From: Dyadobacter sp. MSC1_007
GTDB taxonomy: Bacteria > Bacteroidota > Bacteroidia > Cytophagales > Spirosomataceae
Assembly (NCBI RefSeq): GCF_023667495.1
Contig: NZ_JAMOZL010000001.1
Location: 372,001-436,000 of the forward strand
Length of the DNA: 64,000 bases
Reading direction: 5' to 3'
Shown here: positions 35,935 through 43,032 of the stretch, one piece after another
How positions within the stretch are numbered: the stretch's first letter is position 1
How the letters are laid out: every line of letters starts with the position of its first letter
Program-made: the position numbers and the translations under genes
The notes under the pieces: generated by a model
Seen by the model: only the letters and a program-made list of their open reading frames with translations
The model's database searches: none
What the model was told of the DNA's origin: nothing

Positions 35935-37041
35935 ATGAAATACTATCTCATTGCCGGCGAGCGCTCGGGCGACCTGCATGGTTCTAACCTGATCAAGGGA
36001 ATTAAGGAAAATGATCCGGACGCGGAATTCCGGGGGTGGGGTGGCGATATGATGGAAGCGGAAGGAATGCAACTGGTTACCCATTACAAGGATACCGCAT
36101 TCATGGGTTTTCTGGAAGTGGCGATGAACCTGCGTAAAATCAGCCGTTTTCTTAAAAAATGTAAAGCGGATATTATTGATTACCAACCGGATGCATTGAT
36201 ACTGATCGATTATCCCGGATTCAATCTGCGCATTGCTTCTTTTGCCAAATCCAAAGGCTTAAAGGTGTTTTACTACATATCACCGAAAGTGTGGGCATGG
36301 AACCAGAAACGGGCCTGGAAGATCAAAAAGAACGTCGATCACATGTTCGTGATCTTCCCTTTTGAGGTCGATTTCTATAAAAAATACGACTATACAGTCC
36401 ATTACGTAGGCAACCCGCTGATGGACGCGATCACAGCATTCCAGCCGGACCCTAATTTCCGTGAAACGCATGGACTCGACGAACGGCCTATTATCGCATT
36501 GTTGCCCGGAAGCAGAAAGCAGGAGATTACCGGTATGCTGGACGTGATGCTGACCACTCAGAAACACTTTCCAAATTACCAATTTGTTATCGCCGGGGTG
36601 AAAAATCTGCCTTCATCACTTTATGACACCTATCTTACATCGCAGCGCGCCTCTATCGTGTACGAGCGTACCTATGATCTGTTGTCGATCGCAGAAGCTG
36701 CACTGGTAACCTCCGGCACGGCTACGCTGGAAACGGCGCTATTTAAGGTGCCTGAGGTTGTATGTTACAAAACAAGCGGCTTTTCGTACGCCGTTGCCAA
36801 ACGGCTCATCCGCGTGCCATTTATTTCGCTTGTCAACCTGATTTTGGAAAAAGAAGCTGTGCGTGAGCTCATTCAGGACCATCTGAACGAAAAGCTCCTA
36901 ACCGAAGAACTTAGGAAAATCCTTCCCGGAGGCATTGGCCATATCCAGCAAATGAAGGATTATGGTATCCTTGCTGAGATGGTTGGCGGAGCGGGGGCAT
37001 CCTTCCGGACTGGAAAACTTATTACAGGTTATTTGAAATAA
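35935..37041 (+). CDS. lpxB: Lipid-A-disaccharide synthase
   Basis: LpxB joins two acylated glucosamine units to make the lipid A disaccharide at the inner membrane. The 368-residue GT19 protein begins MKYYLIAGERSGDLHGS, the family hallmark. It continues with FYYISPKVWAWNQKRAWKIK (about 105-124), YVGNPLMD, LLPGSRKQEI (about 188-197), and VTSGTATLETALF, all typical of LpxB. It sits in an operon with the PTPS-family gene and next to hldD. Confidence 0.96.
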   Translation: MKYYLIAGERSGDLHGSNLIKGIKENDPDAEFRGWGGDMMEAEGMQLVTHYKDTAFMGFLEVAMNLRKISRFLKKCKADIIDYQPDALILIDYPGFNLRIASFAKSKGLKVFYYISPKVWAWNQKRAWKIKKNVDHMFVIFPFEVDFYKKYDYTVHYVGNPLMDAITAFQPDPNFRETHGLDERPIIALLPGSRKQEITGMLDVMLTTQKHFPNYQFVIAGVKNLPSSLYDTYLTSQRASIVYERTYDLLSIAEAALVTSGTATLETALFKVPEVVCYKTSGFSYAVAKRLIRVPFISLVNLILEKEAVRELIQDHLNEKLLTEELRKILPGGIGHIQQMKDYGILAEMVGGAGASFRTGKLITGYLK

Positions 37042-37045
37042 TCAC

Positions 37046-37441
37046 TTACCAGATTCGAGAAAATCCGGTTTGGTTAAAATAGGGATCCAAATTGTCGTCG
37101 CCACTTAGCAAATCGAGCTGCTCGTACAGCGCCTGGGATACAATCATTCTATCAAAGGGATCTTTATGAACTAATGGCAACTTGTTAACGCCTACGGTAT
37201 GATTAAATTCTATCGGCAGAATTTTGATATGAGCGTTTGTAACATCATCAAGCACAGACTCGTAGGAGCCTGCAATCTCCAATTTCTTCAGCGCAACTTT
37301 TATAGATATTTCCCAAAGACTGGCAATGCTGATATAAATTTCATTATTGGGATTTTCTATAAGCTGCCGGGCCACTTTGCTCAATTGTGTGTTGCCCTCA
37401 TTAAACCAAATAAAAGTGTGTGTATCAATAAGATATTTCAT
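37046..37441 (-). CDS. PIN-domain ribonuclease toxin (VapC-like), type II toxin
   Basis: The 131-residue protein keeps the PIN acidic set: Asp6 in YLIDTHTFIWF, Glu44 in ASLWEISIK, Asp94 and Asp97 in KDPFDRMIVSQA, and Asp115 in LLSGDDNLDPY. The THTFIWF start and DPFDR motif belong to the PIN subgroup that pairs with DUF2281 antitoxins. The start codon follows the antitoxin stop with no gap at all. Confidence 0.92.
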   Translation of the reverse strand: MKYLIDTHTFIWFNEGNTQLSKVARQLIENPNNEIYISIASLWEISIKVALKKLEIAGSYESVLDDVTNAHIKILPIEFNHTVGVNKLPLVHKDPFDRMIVSQALYEQLDLLSGDDNLDPYFNQTGFSRIW

Positions 37442-37654
37442 TTACATATAGTCTTTAAAATCTTCTAATGGTTTATCGAAGTCCGGTGCCATCTTGTATT
37501 TTCCTCTGGTTCTTCCAAAAATTCTGGGCTGCTGGCCGTCATTACCACTTTTTTCGACGTATTCCTTCTTTAAAAAAGCGATGAAGTGCAGCACTTCATG
37601 TTGCAAGTTTTCGGGAAGATTGTCGATGTCTGTCAAAATTGCTTCTTTGTCCAT
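37442..37654 (-). CDS. DUF2281-type antitoxin
   Basis: The best start is the ATG at 37654, giving 70 residues (a frame seven codons longer exists). The N-terminal DKEAILTDIDNLPENLQHEV followed by a LHFIAFLKKEY helix is the DUF2281 signature. The C-terminal part (GRTRGKYKMAPDFDKPLEDF) is the flexible segment that should block the toxin site. It directly precedes the PIN toxin gene. This is the third toxin-antitoxin pair in the window. Confidence 0.87.
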   Translation of the reverse strand: MDKEAILTDIDNLPENLQHEVLHFIAFLKKEYVEKSGNDGQQPRIFGRTRGKYKMAPDFDKPLEDFKDYM

Positions 37655-37754
37655 AGCCTTTGTCAATATTCCCAAATATAAGGAATAAACGAATTTTTCA
37701 GTTCAGACTATCAAGAGATTATCGCCATTACTTTTATTTAAGTAGTTACCTACG

Positions 37755-37762
37755 TATATTTG
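37755..37762 (+). promoter_or_regulatory. Candidate -7 box for the MarR-GNAT gene
   Basis: TATATTTG matches TAnnTTTG and lies 24 bases before the ATG at 37786, with a run of T (37732-37735) near the -33 position. It supports the 37786 start over a longer frame from 37660 that would cover the antitoxin promoter region. Confidence 0.45.
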
Positions 37763-37785
37763 AACTAAAATTTAATACTGCCAAT

Positions 37786-38730
37786 ATGAACATGTTCGAT
37801 GACCTCGGGGCGCTGGCTATCTCAACGCGTTTGCAGCGGTTGAGTGATCAGTTCCGGCGGGATGGCGTACTCATTTATCAGCACAATGGGATCAGTTTCG
37901 AACCCAAATGGTTTCCGGTCATTTATGCGTTGCATGTCAAGGAGGCTTTGGGGATTATGGAACTTTCGGAGGAAATCGGTTACGCACATCCTTCAACAAT
38001 TAGCTTGCTCAAAGAGTTGGAAAAGGAAGGGCTCGTCGAGTCATTTAAGGATGAACGGGACGAGCGCAAACGGATGGTCCGGCTTTCCAAGAGAGCAAAA
38101 GAACTGGTAACCGAAATGCAACCTGTTTGGGACAAGATTAAGAGAACAGCAGAACAGATCATCGATAATGCAAACAACTTGTTACAAGCCATGGACGAAA
38201 CCGAATATCAATTGAAAAAAGAAGGGTTCTTTGAACGTTATAAACGAATGGAAATGGAAGAAACAAGCGCTGCTATCCGGATTGTGGATTACAAACCGGA
38301 GCACGCAAAGGCATTTTACGATCTGAATTATGCCTGGATATCCGACACTTACGAAGTTGAACCGGAGGATGAGAAAACACTTTCGGACCCGGAAACATAT
38401 TACCTGAAAGACGGCGGCGCGATCCTTATAGCACTGTACGGTGAGGAACCGATTGGTACCTGCGCATTAAAACGGAACGGCGATGTAGTTGAAATGAGCA
38501 AAATGACAGTTTCATCCAGCATGCGGGGAAAGAAAATCGGGGATTTGCTTGGTAATGCAGTACTCGAAAAGGCGCGGGAGCTGGGCGCCAGGAAAGTTAT
38601 CCTTTATTCAAACCGCAAAGGATCGGCGGCAGGTATCAACCTTTATAAAAAGCTGGGTTTTGAAGAAGTACCGCTTATCGGGCACAATTTCAAGCGAGCG
38701 GATATTAAGATGGAATTGGAACTGAACTAG
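37786..38730 (+). CDS. MarR-type regulator fused to a GNAT acetyltransferase
   Basis: The 314-residue protein joins two modules. Residues about 10-140 form a MarR winged helix (VKEALGIMELSEEIGYAHPS, then STISLLKELEKEGLVESFKD and DERKRMVRLS as recognition helix and wing). Residues about 163-314 form a GNAT domain with SSSMRGKKIGDLLGNAVL (247-253 is the acetyl-CoA loop) and IILYSNRKGSAA-type text. Such fusions are known across bacteria, and the acetylated substrate or ligand is unknown. The TAG stop shares CTAG with the stop of the convergent Uma2 gene. Confidence 0.88.
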   Translation: MNMFDDLGALAISTRLQRLSDQFRRDGVLIYQHNGISFEPKWFPVIYALHVKEALGIMELSEEIGYAHPSTISLLKELEKEGLVESFKDERDERKRMVRLSKRAKELVTEMQPVWDKIKRTAEQIIDNANNLLQAMDETEYQLKKEGFFERYKRMEMEETSAAIRIVDYKPEHAKAFYDLNYAWISDTYEVEPEDEKTLSDPETYYLKDGGAILIALYGEEPIGTCALKRNGDVVEMSKMTVSSSMRGKKIGDLLGNAVLEKARELGARKVILYSNRKGSAAGINLYKKLGFEEVPLIGHNFKRADIKMELELN

Positions 38731-39323
38731 TTGAAAATTTCTCTGAGATTGATTGAAAGTCCGGGGAATATGACGGAATGTAGTTCTTCGGTGGCTGGTT
38801 TGAGGCCAATAAAGACACCGGAGTCGCTGAGCGTGAAAATGAATATATTTTGATCGAGAGGCTGAACGATCCAATATTCCCTGACGCCACTTTCCTGATA
38901 CAAGTCGAATTTGTCGTCTACTTCTTTCTTTGAATTGCCGGGAGATAGTATTTCGATGACCAGGTCAGGAGCACCGAGGCAGCCTTTTTCATCCAATTTC
39001 GTTTTATCGCAAACAACACATAAGTCTGGCTGCACAACTGTGTAGATGTCTCTATTCGCGAAAGTAGATTTTTTTGCGTTGAACAGCCTCACGTCGAATG
39101 GTGCACTGAACAAATAGCAGGATTTATCATTCAAATGCATGAAAAGATTGCCTTGCAATTTTGATGATATGAGCTGATGCGACGTATTCGGCGCAGGCGA
39201 CATTTTGAATATCTTCCCTTTAATCAATTCCAGCCGCTCCTCAAACTGCCAAAGCAAATAATCGGCATAGGTGTAAGTGCCGTTCGGGTCGAGTTCGTTG
39301 ATGTCGGTGATGATTGCAGGCAT
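38727..39323 (-). CDS. Uma2-family (DUF820) putative restriction-endonuclease-like protein, copy 1
   Basis: The 198-residue protein has the PD-(D/E)XK-like core of Uma2: QPDLCVVCDKTKLDEKGCLG, then APDLVIEILSPGNSKKEVDD, KFDLYQESGVREYWIVQP. These supply the Asp, Glu and Lys positions of the nuclease fold. The biological role of Uma2 proteins is not established. It is a tandem paralogue of the next gene: residues 1-45 are almost identical, and the upstream 60 bases are duplicated as well. Its stop codon overlaps that of the MarR-GNAT gene. Confidence 0.85.
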   Translation of the reverse strand: MPAIITDINELDPNGTYTYADYLLWQFEERLELIKGKIFKMSPAPNTSHQLISSKLQGNLFMHLNDKSCYLFSAPFDVRLFNAKKSTFANRDIYTVVQPDLCVVCDKTKLDEKGCLGAPDLVIEILSPGNSKKEVDDKFDLYQESGVREYWIVQPLDQNIFIFTLSDSGVFIGLKPATEELHSVIFPGLSINLREIFN

Positions 39324-40050
39324 AGCGCGTTGTTTTGAGTAAATCTACCCAAAATACTGTTCGAAGTCAATCATCGATTACCGGGCAGTTTAGAGACTAT
39401 TTGAATATCTTTTCGAGATCGATTGTCAGGTCCGGGAAAATGGTCGAACGGAGCGTATCGGTGGCTGGTTTTAATCCAATGTAAACGCCTTCGCTGTTAA
39501 GAACATAGATAAACACAGTATTCTCAGCGGGCTCGACAAGCCAATACTCTCTAACGCCGCATTCCTCATAGAGGTCAAATTTATTATCCATTTCCTTCTT
39601 CGAATTGCCGGGGGAAAGAATTTCGACTATAAGATCGGGAGCGCCAAGACAACCCTTGTCGTCCAGTTTCAATTCATCGCAAATTACACACAAGTCGGGC
39701 TGAACCACCGTATATATCTTTTGATCTGTGGCACTTTGGTTCATTTTCGAAAGTCGCACATCGAATGGAGCGTAAAACACCTGGCAATAGTGATTCTCGA
39801 AAAAGCCGCCTATTTCTAAATGCAGCTTGGCTGAGATTTTCTGGTGCCTGACGCTTGGGGCTGGCGACATCTTGAAAATCTTCCCCTTAATCAACTCCAG
39901 CCGCTCCTCGAATTGCCAAAGCAAATAATCCGCATAGGTGTAAGTGCCGTTCGGGTCGAGTTCGTTGATGTCGGTGATGATTGCAGGCATAGCGCGTTGT
40001 TTTTGAGTAAATCTACCCAAAATACTGTCCGCAGTCAATAATCGATTACA
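39220..40050. repeat. Tandem duplication of the Uma2 promoter and 5' coding segment
   Basis: About 100 coding bases ending at 39323 match those ending at 39990 with only a few changes. The roughly 60 bases upstream of each ATG (39324-39381 and 39991-40049, beginning AGCGCGTTGTTTTGAG) also match closely. The repeat arms are 667 bases apart. Similarity in the middle of the genes is much lower. Confidence 0.85.
39397..39990 (-). CDS. Uma2-family (DUF820) putative restriction-endonuclease-like protein, copy 2
   Basis: Starting at the ATG at 39990, in line with copy 1, the protein has 197 residues; the longer frame to 40113 would run into the next gene and is rejected. The core is QPDLCVICDELKLDDKGCLG, APDLIVEILSPGNSKKEMDN and KFDLYEECGVREYWLVEP. 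Against copy 1 the N-terminus is nearly identical, while about residues 48-80 differ strongly, so the copies have diverged in patches. The period of the duplication is 667 bases. Confidence 0.85.
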   Translation of the reverse strand: MPAIITDINELDPNGTYTYADYLLWQFEERLELIKGKIFKMSPAPSVRHQKISAKLHLEIGGFFENHYCQVFYAPFDVRLSKMNQSATDQKIYTVVQPDLCVICDELKLDDKGCLGAPDLIVEILSPGNSKKEMDNKFDLYEECGVREYWLVEPAENTVFIYVLNSEGVYIGLKPATDTLRSTIFPDLTIDLEKIFK

Positions 40051-40069
40051 GTATGCCCCGGTCGAATGA

Positions 40070-41323
40070 TCAGGTCTTCCGTTTCTTCTTTCTGGCAGAT
40101 GGAAACAGTACATTATTCAGTATCAACCGGTAACCGGGGGAATTTGGATATAAATTGAGGTCGGTAGGCATTCTGCGGCCGCCTCCGCCGCGGCCTTCAG
40201 GGTCGTGGCCGCCGTAAAACGTCCATTGCCCGCGGCCAAGCTCGCCATAAATATAGCGGTCGGCGCTGCTGCTGGTGCCCATTACAAGCACACTTGGTTT
40301 TACAGTGTATTTCGAGAATGCCGTGGTTTGTCCGAAAAATTCGCGTATCAGGTGTTCGTGATTTTGCACGAGCATTGCGGGGATCACGTCCCATTTGGCC
40401 GAAAAGTCGAAAAGGGAAAAGTAGGCATCGTTTTCACCCCAACCGCGATATCGCCCCGCGGCCGAATTGATATCGGAAAAATTCATCCCCTCGTACTCAT
40501 CGAGTTGTAATTTGAAATTATAAAAGGCAAACGTCTTTTCGAAATCCAGTTTGGACTGAGCTTCGGGATCAATGCCGTCGCCGTCGAGGTTATCAACGAT
40601 GTCAATGCCTTCGGCGGCGAGTGCGATGTCAAATGTCTCGGCGCCGGAGCACATGGCAAACAGGAAACCGCCGCCTGCGCAAAACTCTTTAATGGCCTTG
40701 GCTACGGCCAGTTTCATTTTGGGTACTTTGGAATATCCATAGCGGCTCGCGATGGCTTCCTGCGCTTTAATATCGGCCTCGCTGGTGCGGCGCAGGTTTT
40801 TGCCAAACTGACCCGTGAAATCTTCATGATGCAAATGTAGCCAGTCATATTTGGGTAAATCGCCCCGCAGTATCTCCTCATCATAAATCACTTCGAAAGG
40901 GATTTCGGCATATTTCAAAACCAATAACACCGCATCCGTATTCTCAAACTCGGCCGGACTGATCTTGATGGGCGAATAAACCGCGATTTTGGCAGCTTTG
41001 AATAATTTTACCACATCCATATTCACATCAGGGTTCCCGATTTGCCCGACGATCTGCGCGCTGGCCGCTTCGGAAAGCACTTCATAGGAAATCGCCCGAA
41101 GCTTGCATTCATTTTCGATAGATTTGCTGTACTGGACTTTAAAACTCCCGCCCCGGTAATTGAGCAGCCAGTCAACCTCAATATCCCCTTTGAGCAAAAT
41201 ATAAGCCAGTCCGTAAGCTTTCAAATGGTTCGTTTGGGTCTGGTCCATTGGGATCAGTATCTGGTTCGCGAGGCAAAGCCGCGAAACAAGGACCAGTACA
41301 AGCAGTAGAGTCTTTCTCAGCAT
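40070..41323 (-). CDS. Secreted protein with glutamine-amidotransferase-like fold (often named asparagine synthetase B)
   Basis: The 417-residue protein has a signal peptide (about 1-19). A flavodoxin-like or class-I-amidotransferase-like core can be read from KIAVYSPIKISP, DAVLLVLKYAEIPFEVIYDE, DWLHLHHEDF and, most telling, EFCAGGGFLFAMCSGAETFDIAL, where the Cys sits in a nucleophile-elbow-like turn. I recall relatives being labelled asparagine synthetase B in Bacteroidota, but no synthetase domain is visible, so I would not accept that function. The C-terminus is basic (ARKKKRK). The role is unknown. Confidence 0.7.
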   Translation of the reverse strand: MLRKTLLLVLVLVSRLCLANQILIPMDQTQTNHLKAYGLAYILLKGDIEVDWLLNYRGGSFKVQYSKSIENECKLRAISYEVLSEAASAQIVGQIGNPDVNMDVVKLFKAAKIAVYSPIKISPAEFENTDAVLLVLKYAEIPFEVIYDEEILRGDLPKYDWLHLHHEDFTGQFGKNLRRTSEADIKAQEAIASRYGYSKVPKMKLAVAKAIKEFCAGGGFLFAMCSGAETFDIALAAEGIDIVDNLDGDGIDPEAQSKLDFEKTFAFYNFKLQLDEYEGMNFSDINSAAGRYRGWGENDAYFSLFDFSAKWDVIPAMLVQNHEHLIREFFGQTTAFSKYTVKPSVLVMGTSSSADRYIYGELGRGQWTFYGGHDPEGRGGGGRRMPTDLNLYPNSPGYRLILNNVLFPSARKKKRKT

Positions 41324-41454
41324 AGCAAGAAACGTTTGAGATCCAAAGCTGCATCGTCAGGGGAGGTGTATCAAATTTAACGAATAAATACCGTATTATG
41401 AGACTGGTTATGAGCATTTTGAGGGAGGAAGGCGGAAAAGACGCATTTGCTGGT

Positions 41455-41462
41455 TATTTTTG
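41455..41462 (+). promoter_or_regulatory. Candidate -7 box for the Crp-like regulator gene
   Basis: TATTTTTG fits TAnnTTTG and lies 28 bases upstream of the ATG at 41490. No good -33 element is seen. Confidence 0.4.
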
Positions 41463-41489
41463 GTATATACGTTTTCAAACTCCTAAATC

Positions 41490-42077
41490 ATGAACGAAAA
41501 TCAGATCCTGCATTATGCATTGAACAGTTTTGCCGGGATCGATCCGGCTGCATTTGAATTATCGCTTCCCTATTGGCAAAAACGGCAGTATGGCAAAGGT
41601 GAATTTTACAACGAATACAAAAACGTTTGCAAATACCTCGGTTTCATTCTCGACGGGGTTTTCAGGACTTATTACATCGATGATGTGACTGCTGACGAGA
41701 AAAACGTGTTTTTCTTTTCCAAAAATCAGGTAGTGGTGGCCTATAAAAGCTTCGTTACACAAACGCCCTGTAATTATTACACCGAGTCGATGACGGACGC
41801 GACGGTTTTGTACATCCATATAAACCACCTTACGCAACTTTACCAGCAATCACACCAATGGGAGCGCTTCGGGAGGCTTGTAGCTGAAACTGCATTCGAT
41901 CTCGCCATGACCCGCGCGGAGGACCTCATGTTCCTTTCACCCGAGCAACGCTACCTCGACCTGATCCAGAAACATCCGGACATTTTCAACAACGTCCCGC
42001 TCTACCATATCGCCTCCTATCTGGGCATTCAGGCGCCTTCGCTGAGCCGCATCCGAAAAAGAATGATCGGTAAATGA
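41490..42077 (+). CDS. Crp/Fnr-family transcriptional regulator
   Basis: The 195-residue protein has a cyclic-nucleotide-binding-type beta-roll (about 25-125: YGKGEFYNEYKNVCKYLGFI, FRTYYID, FFFSKNQVVVAYKSFV, ESMTDATVLYI) and a short C-terminal HTH (about 150-190: LSPEQRYLDLIQKHPDIFNN, LYHIASYLGIQAPSLSRIRK). The nucleotide-binding RET-type motif is absent, as usual in this Bacteroidota group, so the effector is unknown. The divergence of its HTH is normal. It precedes a hydrolase gene on the same strand, with an inverted repeat in between. Confidence 0.88.
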   Translation: MNENQILHYALNSFAGIDPAAFELSLPYWQKRQYGKGEFYNEYKNVCKYLGFILDGVFRTYYIDDVTADEKNVFFFSKNQVVVAYKSFVTQTPCNYYTESMTDATVLYIHINHLTQLYQQSHQWERFGRLVAETAFDLAMTRAEDLMFLSPEQRYLDLIQKHPDIFNNVPLYHIASYLGIQAPSLSRIRKRMIGK

Positions 42078-42081
42078 CGAT

Positions 42082-42097
42082 CTTAACTTGGGTTAAG
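42082..42097. promoter_or_regulatory. Operator-like inverted repeat between Crp-like regulator and hydrolase
   Basis: CTTAAC-TTGG-GTTAAG is a 6-4-6 perfect inverted repeat four bases after the regulator stop. It lies just upstream of GACCTTTG (42119-42126), a near match to the -7 box of the hydrolase gene. The position, about 30 bases before that box, suits an activator of the Crp family, probably the neighbouring regulator. Confidence 0.5.
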
Positions 42098-42179
42098 ATT
42101 ATACTCCTGGTTACTAGTGACCTTTGTCGTGTTCAAAGATTTAAACGAAACAGAAATCAACTTTTAACCGATAGAAATC

Positions 42180-42965
42180 ATGAAAACCAATAACTCGAAA
42201 ACCATCGTATTTGTAACAGGTGCATTTGTTAGCCACAACGGCTGGAATGAATGGAAAACCTATTTTGAAAGCAAAGGATATACCACTTACAATCCCGCAT
42301 GGCCATTTAAAGATGCCTCTCCCGCCGAATTGCGCGACAGACAACCCAACGATACCGACCTCGCAGCACTTACCTTGAATGAAGTTGTCGACCATTACGC
42401 CAATTTTGTAAAGTCCCTTCCTGAAAAACCCATTATCATCGGCCACTCGTTGGGCGGGCTCATCACCCAAATCCTGGTAAACAGGGACCTGGCAGCTGCG
42501 GGCGTAGCCATTCACTCGGTGCCTCCGCAAGGCGTTATCCCTTACGAATTCTCGTTTCTCAAAGCTGGGTACAAAGTGCTGGGGATATTCAGTTCGCTGA
42601 AAAAAACTTACCTAATGTCGCTTTCCGATTGGCAATATGCGTTCACCAACGGAATGACGCTCGAAGAACAGAAAAAAACCTGGGAAGAAAACACCATTCC
42701 GGAATCCAAAACAGTAGGTCGTGGGGGATTGAGCTCGGCTGCAAGAGTGGATTTTAAAAAATCACACGCTCCGCTTTTACTCACTTCCGGCGACAAGGAC
42801 AATATCATCCCCGCTTCATTGAACGTTCGCAATTTCAAAGCGTATAAAAACAACGGTTCAGTGCTGGAATACAAAGAGTTTCCGGGACGTAACCACTTCG
42901 TTCTTGGCCTGTCTACCTGGAAAGAAGATGCCGATTACATTCTCGAATGGCTCGACAGAAATTGA
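42180..42965 (+). CDS. Alpha/beta hydrolase
   Basis: The 261-residue protein lacks a signal peptide and is likely cytoplasmic. The nucleophile elbow is IIIGHSLGGL with Ser90, the acid is Asp205 or Asp207 in SGDKDNIIP, and the base is His239 in PGRNHFVLG. An unusual feature is the opening FVTGAFVSHNGWNEWKTYFE, with SHNGW near the oxyanion position, seen in hydrolases of the esterase and haloperoxidase-like groups. Substrate unknown. It lies 102 bases after the Crp-like regulator, which may control it. Confidence 0.88.
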   Translation: MKTNNSKTIVFVTGAFVSHNGWNEWKTYFESKGYTTYNPAWPFKDASPAELRDRQPNDTDLAALTLNEVVDHYANFVKSLPEKPIIIGHSLGGLITQILVNRDLAAAGVAIHSVPPQGVIPYEFSFLKAGYKVLGIFSSLKKTYLMSLSDWQYAFTNGMTLEEQKKTWEENTIPESKTVGRGGLSSAARVDFKKSHAPLLLTSGDKDNIIPASLNVRNFKAYKNNGSVLEYKEFPGRNHFVLGLSTWKEDADYILEWLDRN

Positions 42966-42982
42966 GGTAACAGCATATATTT

Positions 42983-43032
42983 TAACACTAAACGCGCTGC
43001 ATTCATACTCGAATGCAGCGCGTTTAGTGTTA
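42983..43032. terminator. Perfect 22-base-pair bidirectional terminator hairpin
   Basis: The arms at 42983-43004 and 43011-43032 are perfect reverse complements of 22 bases each, beginning TAACACTAAACGCGCTGC, with a six-base loop. The structure overlaps the stop codon of the leftward gene at 43030 and follows the hydrolase stop by 17 bases. The length of perfect pairing is unusual for a terminator. Confidence 0.82.

Noticed and set aside
39397..40113. Longer Uma2 copy 2 frame starting at 40113
   Set aside because: The paralogue begins at the equivalent internal ATG, and the extension overlaps the end of the neighbouring gene.
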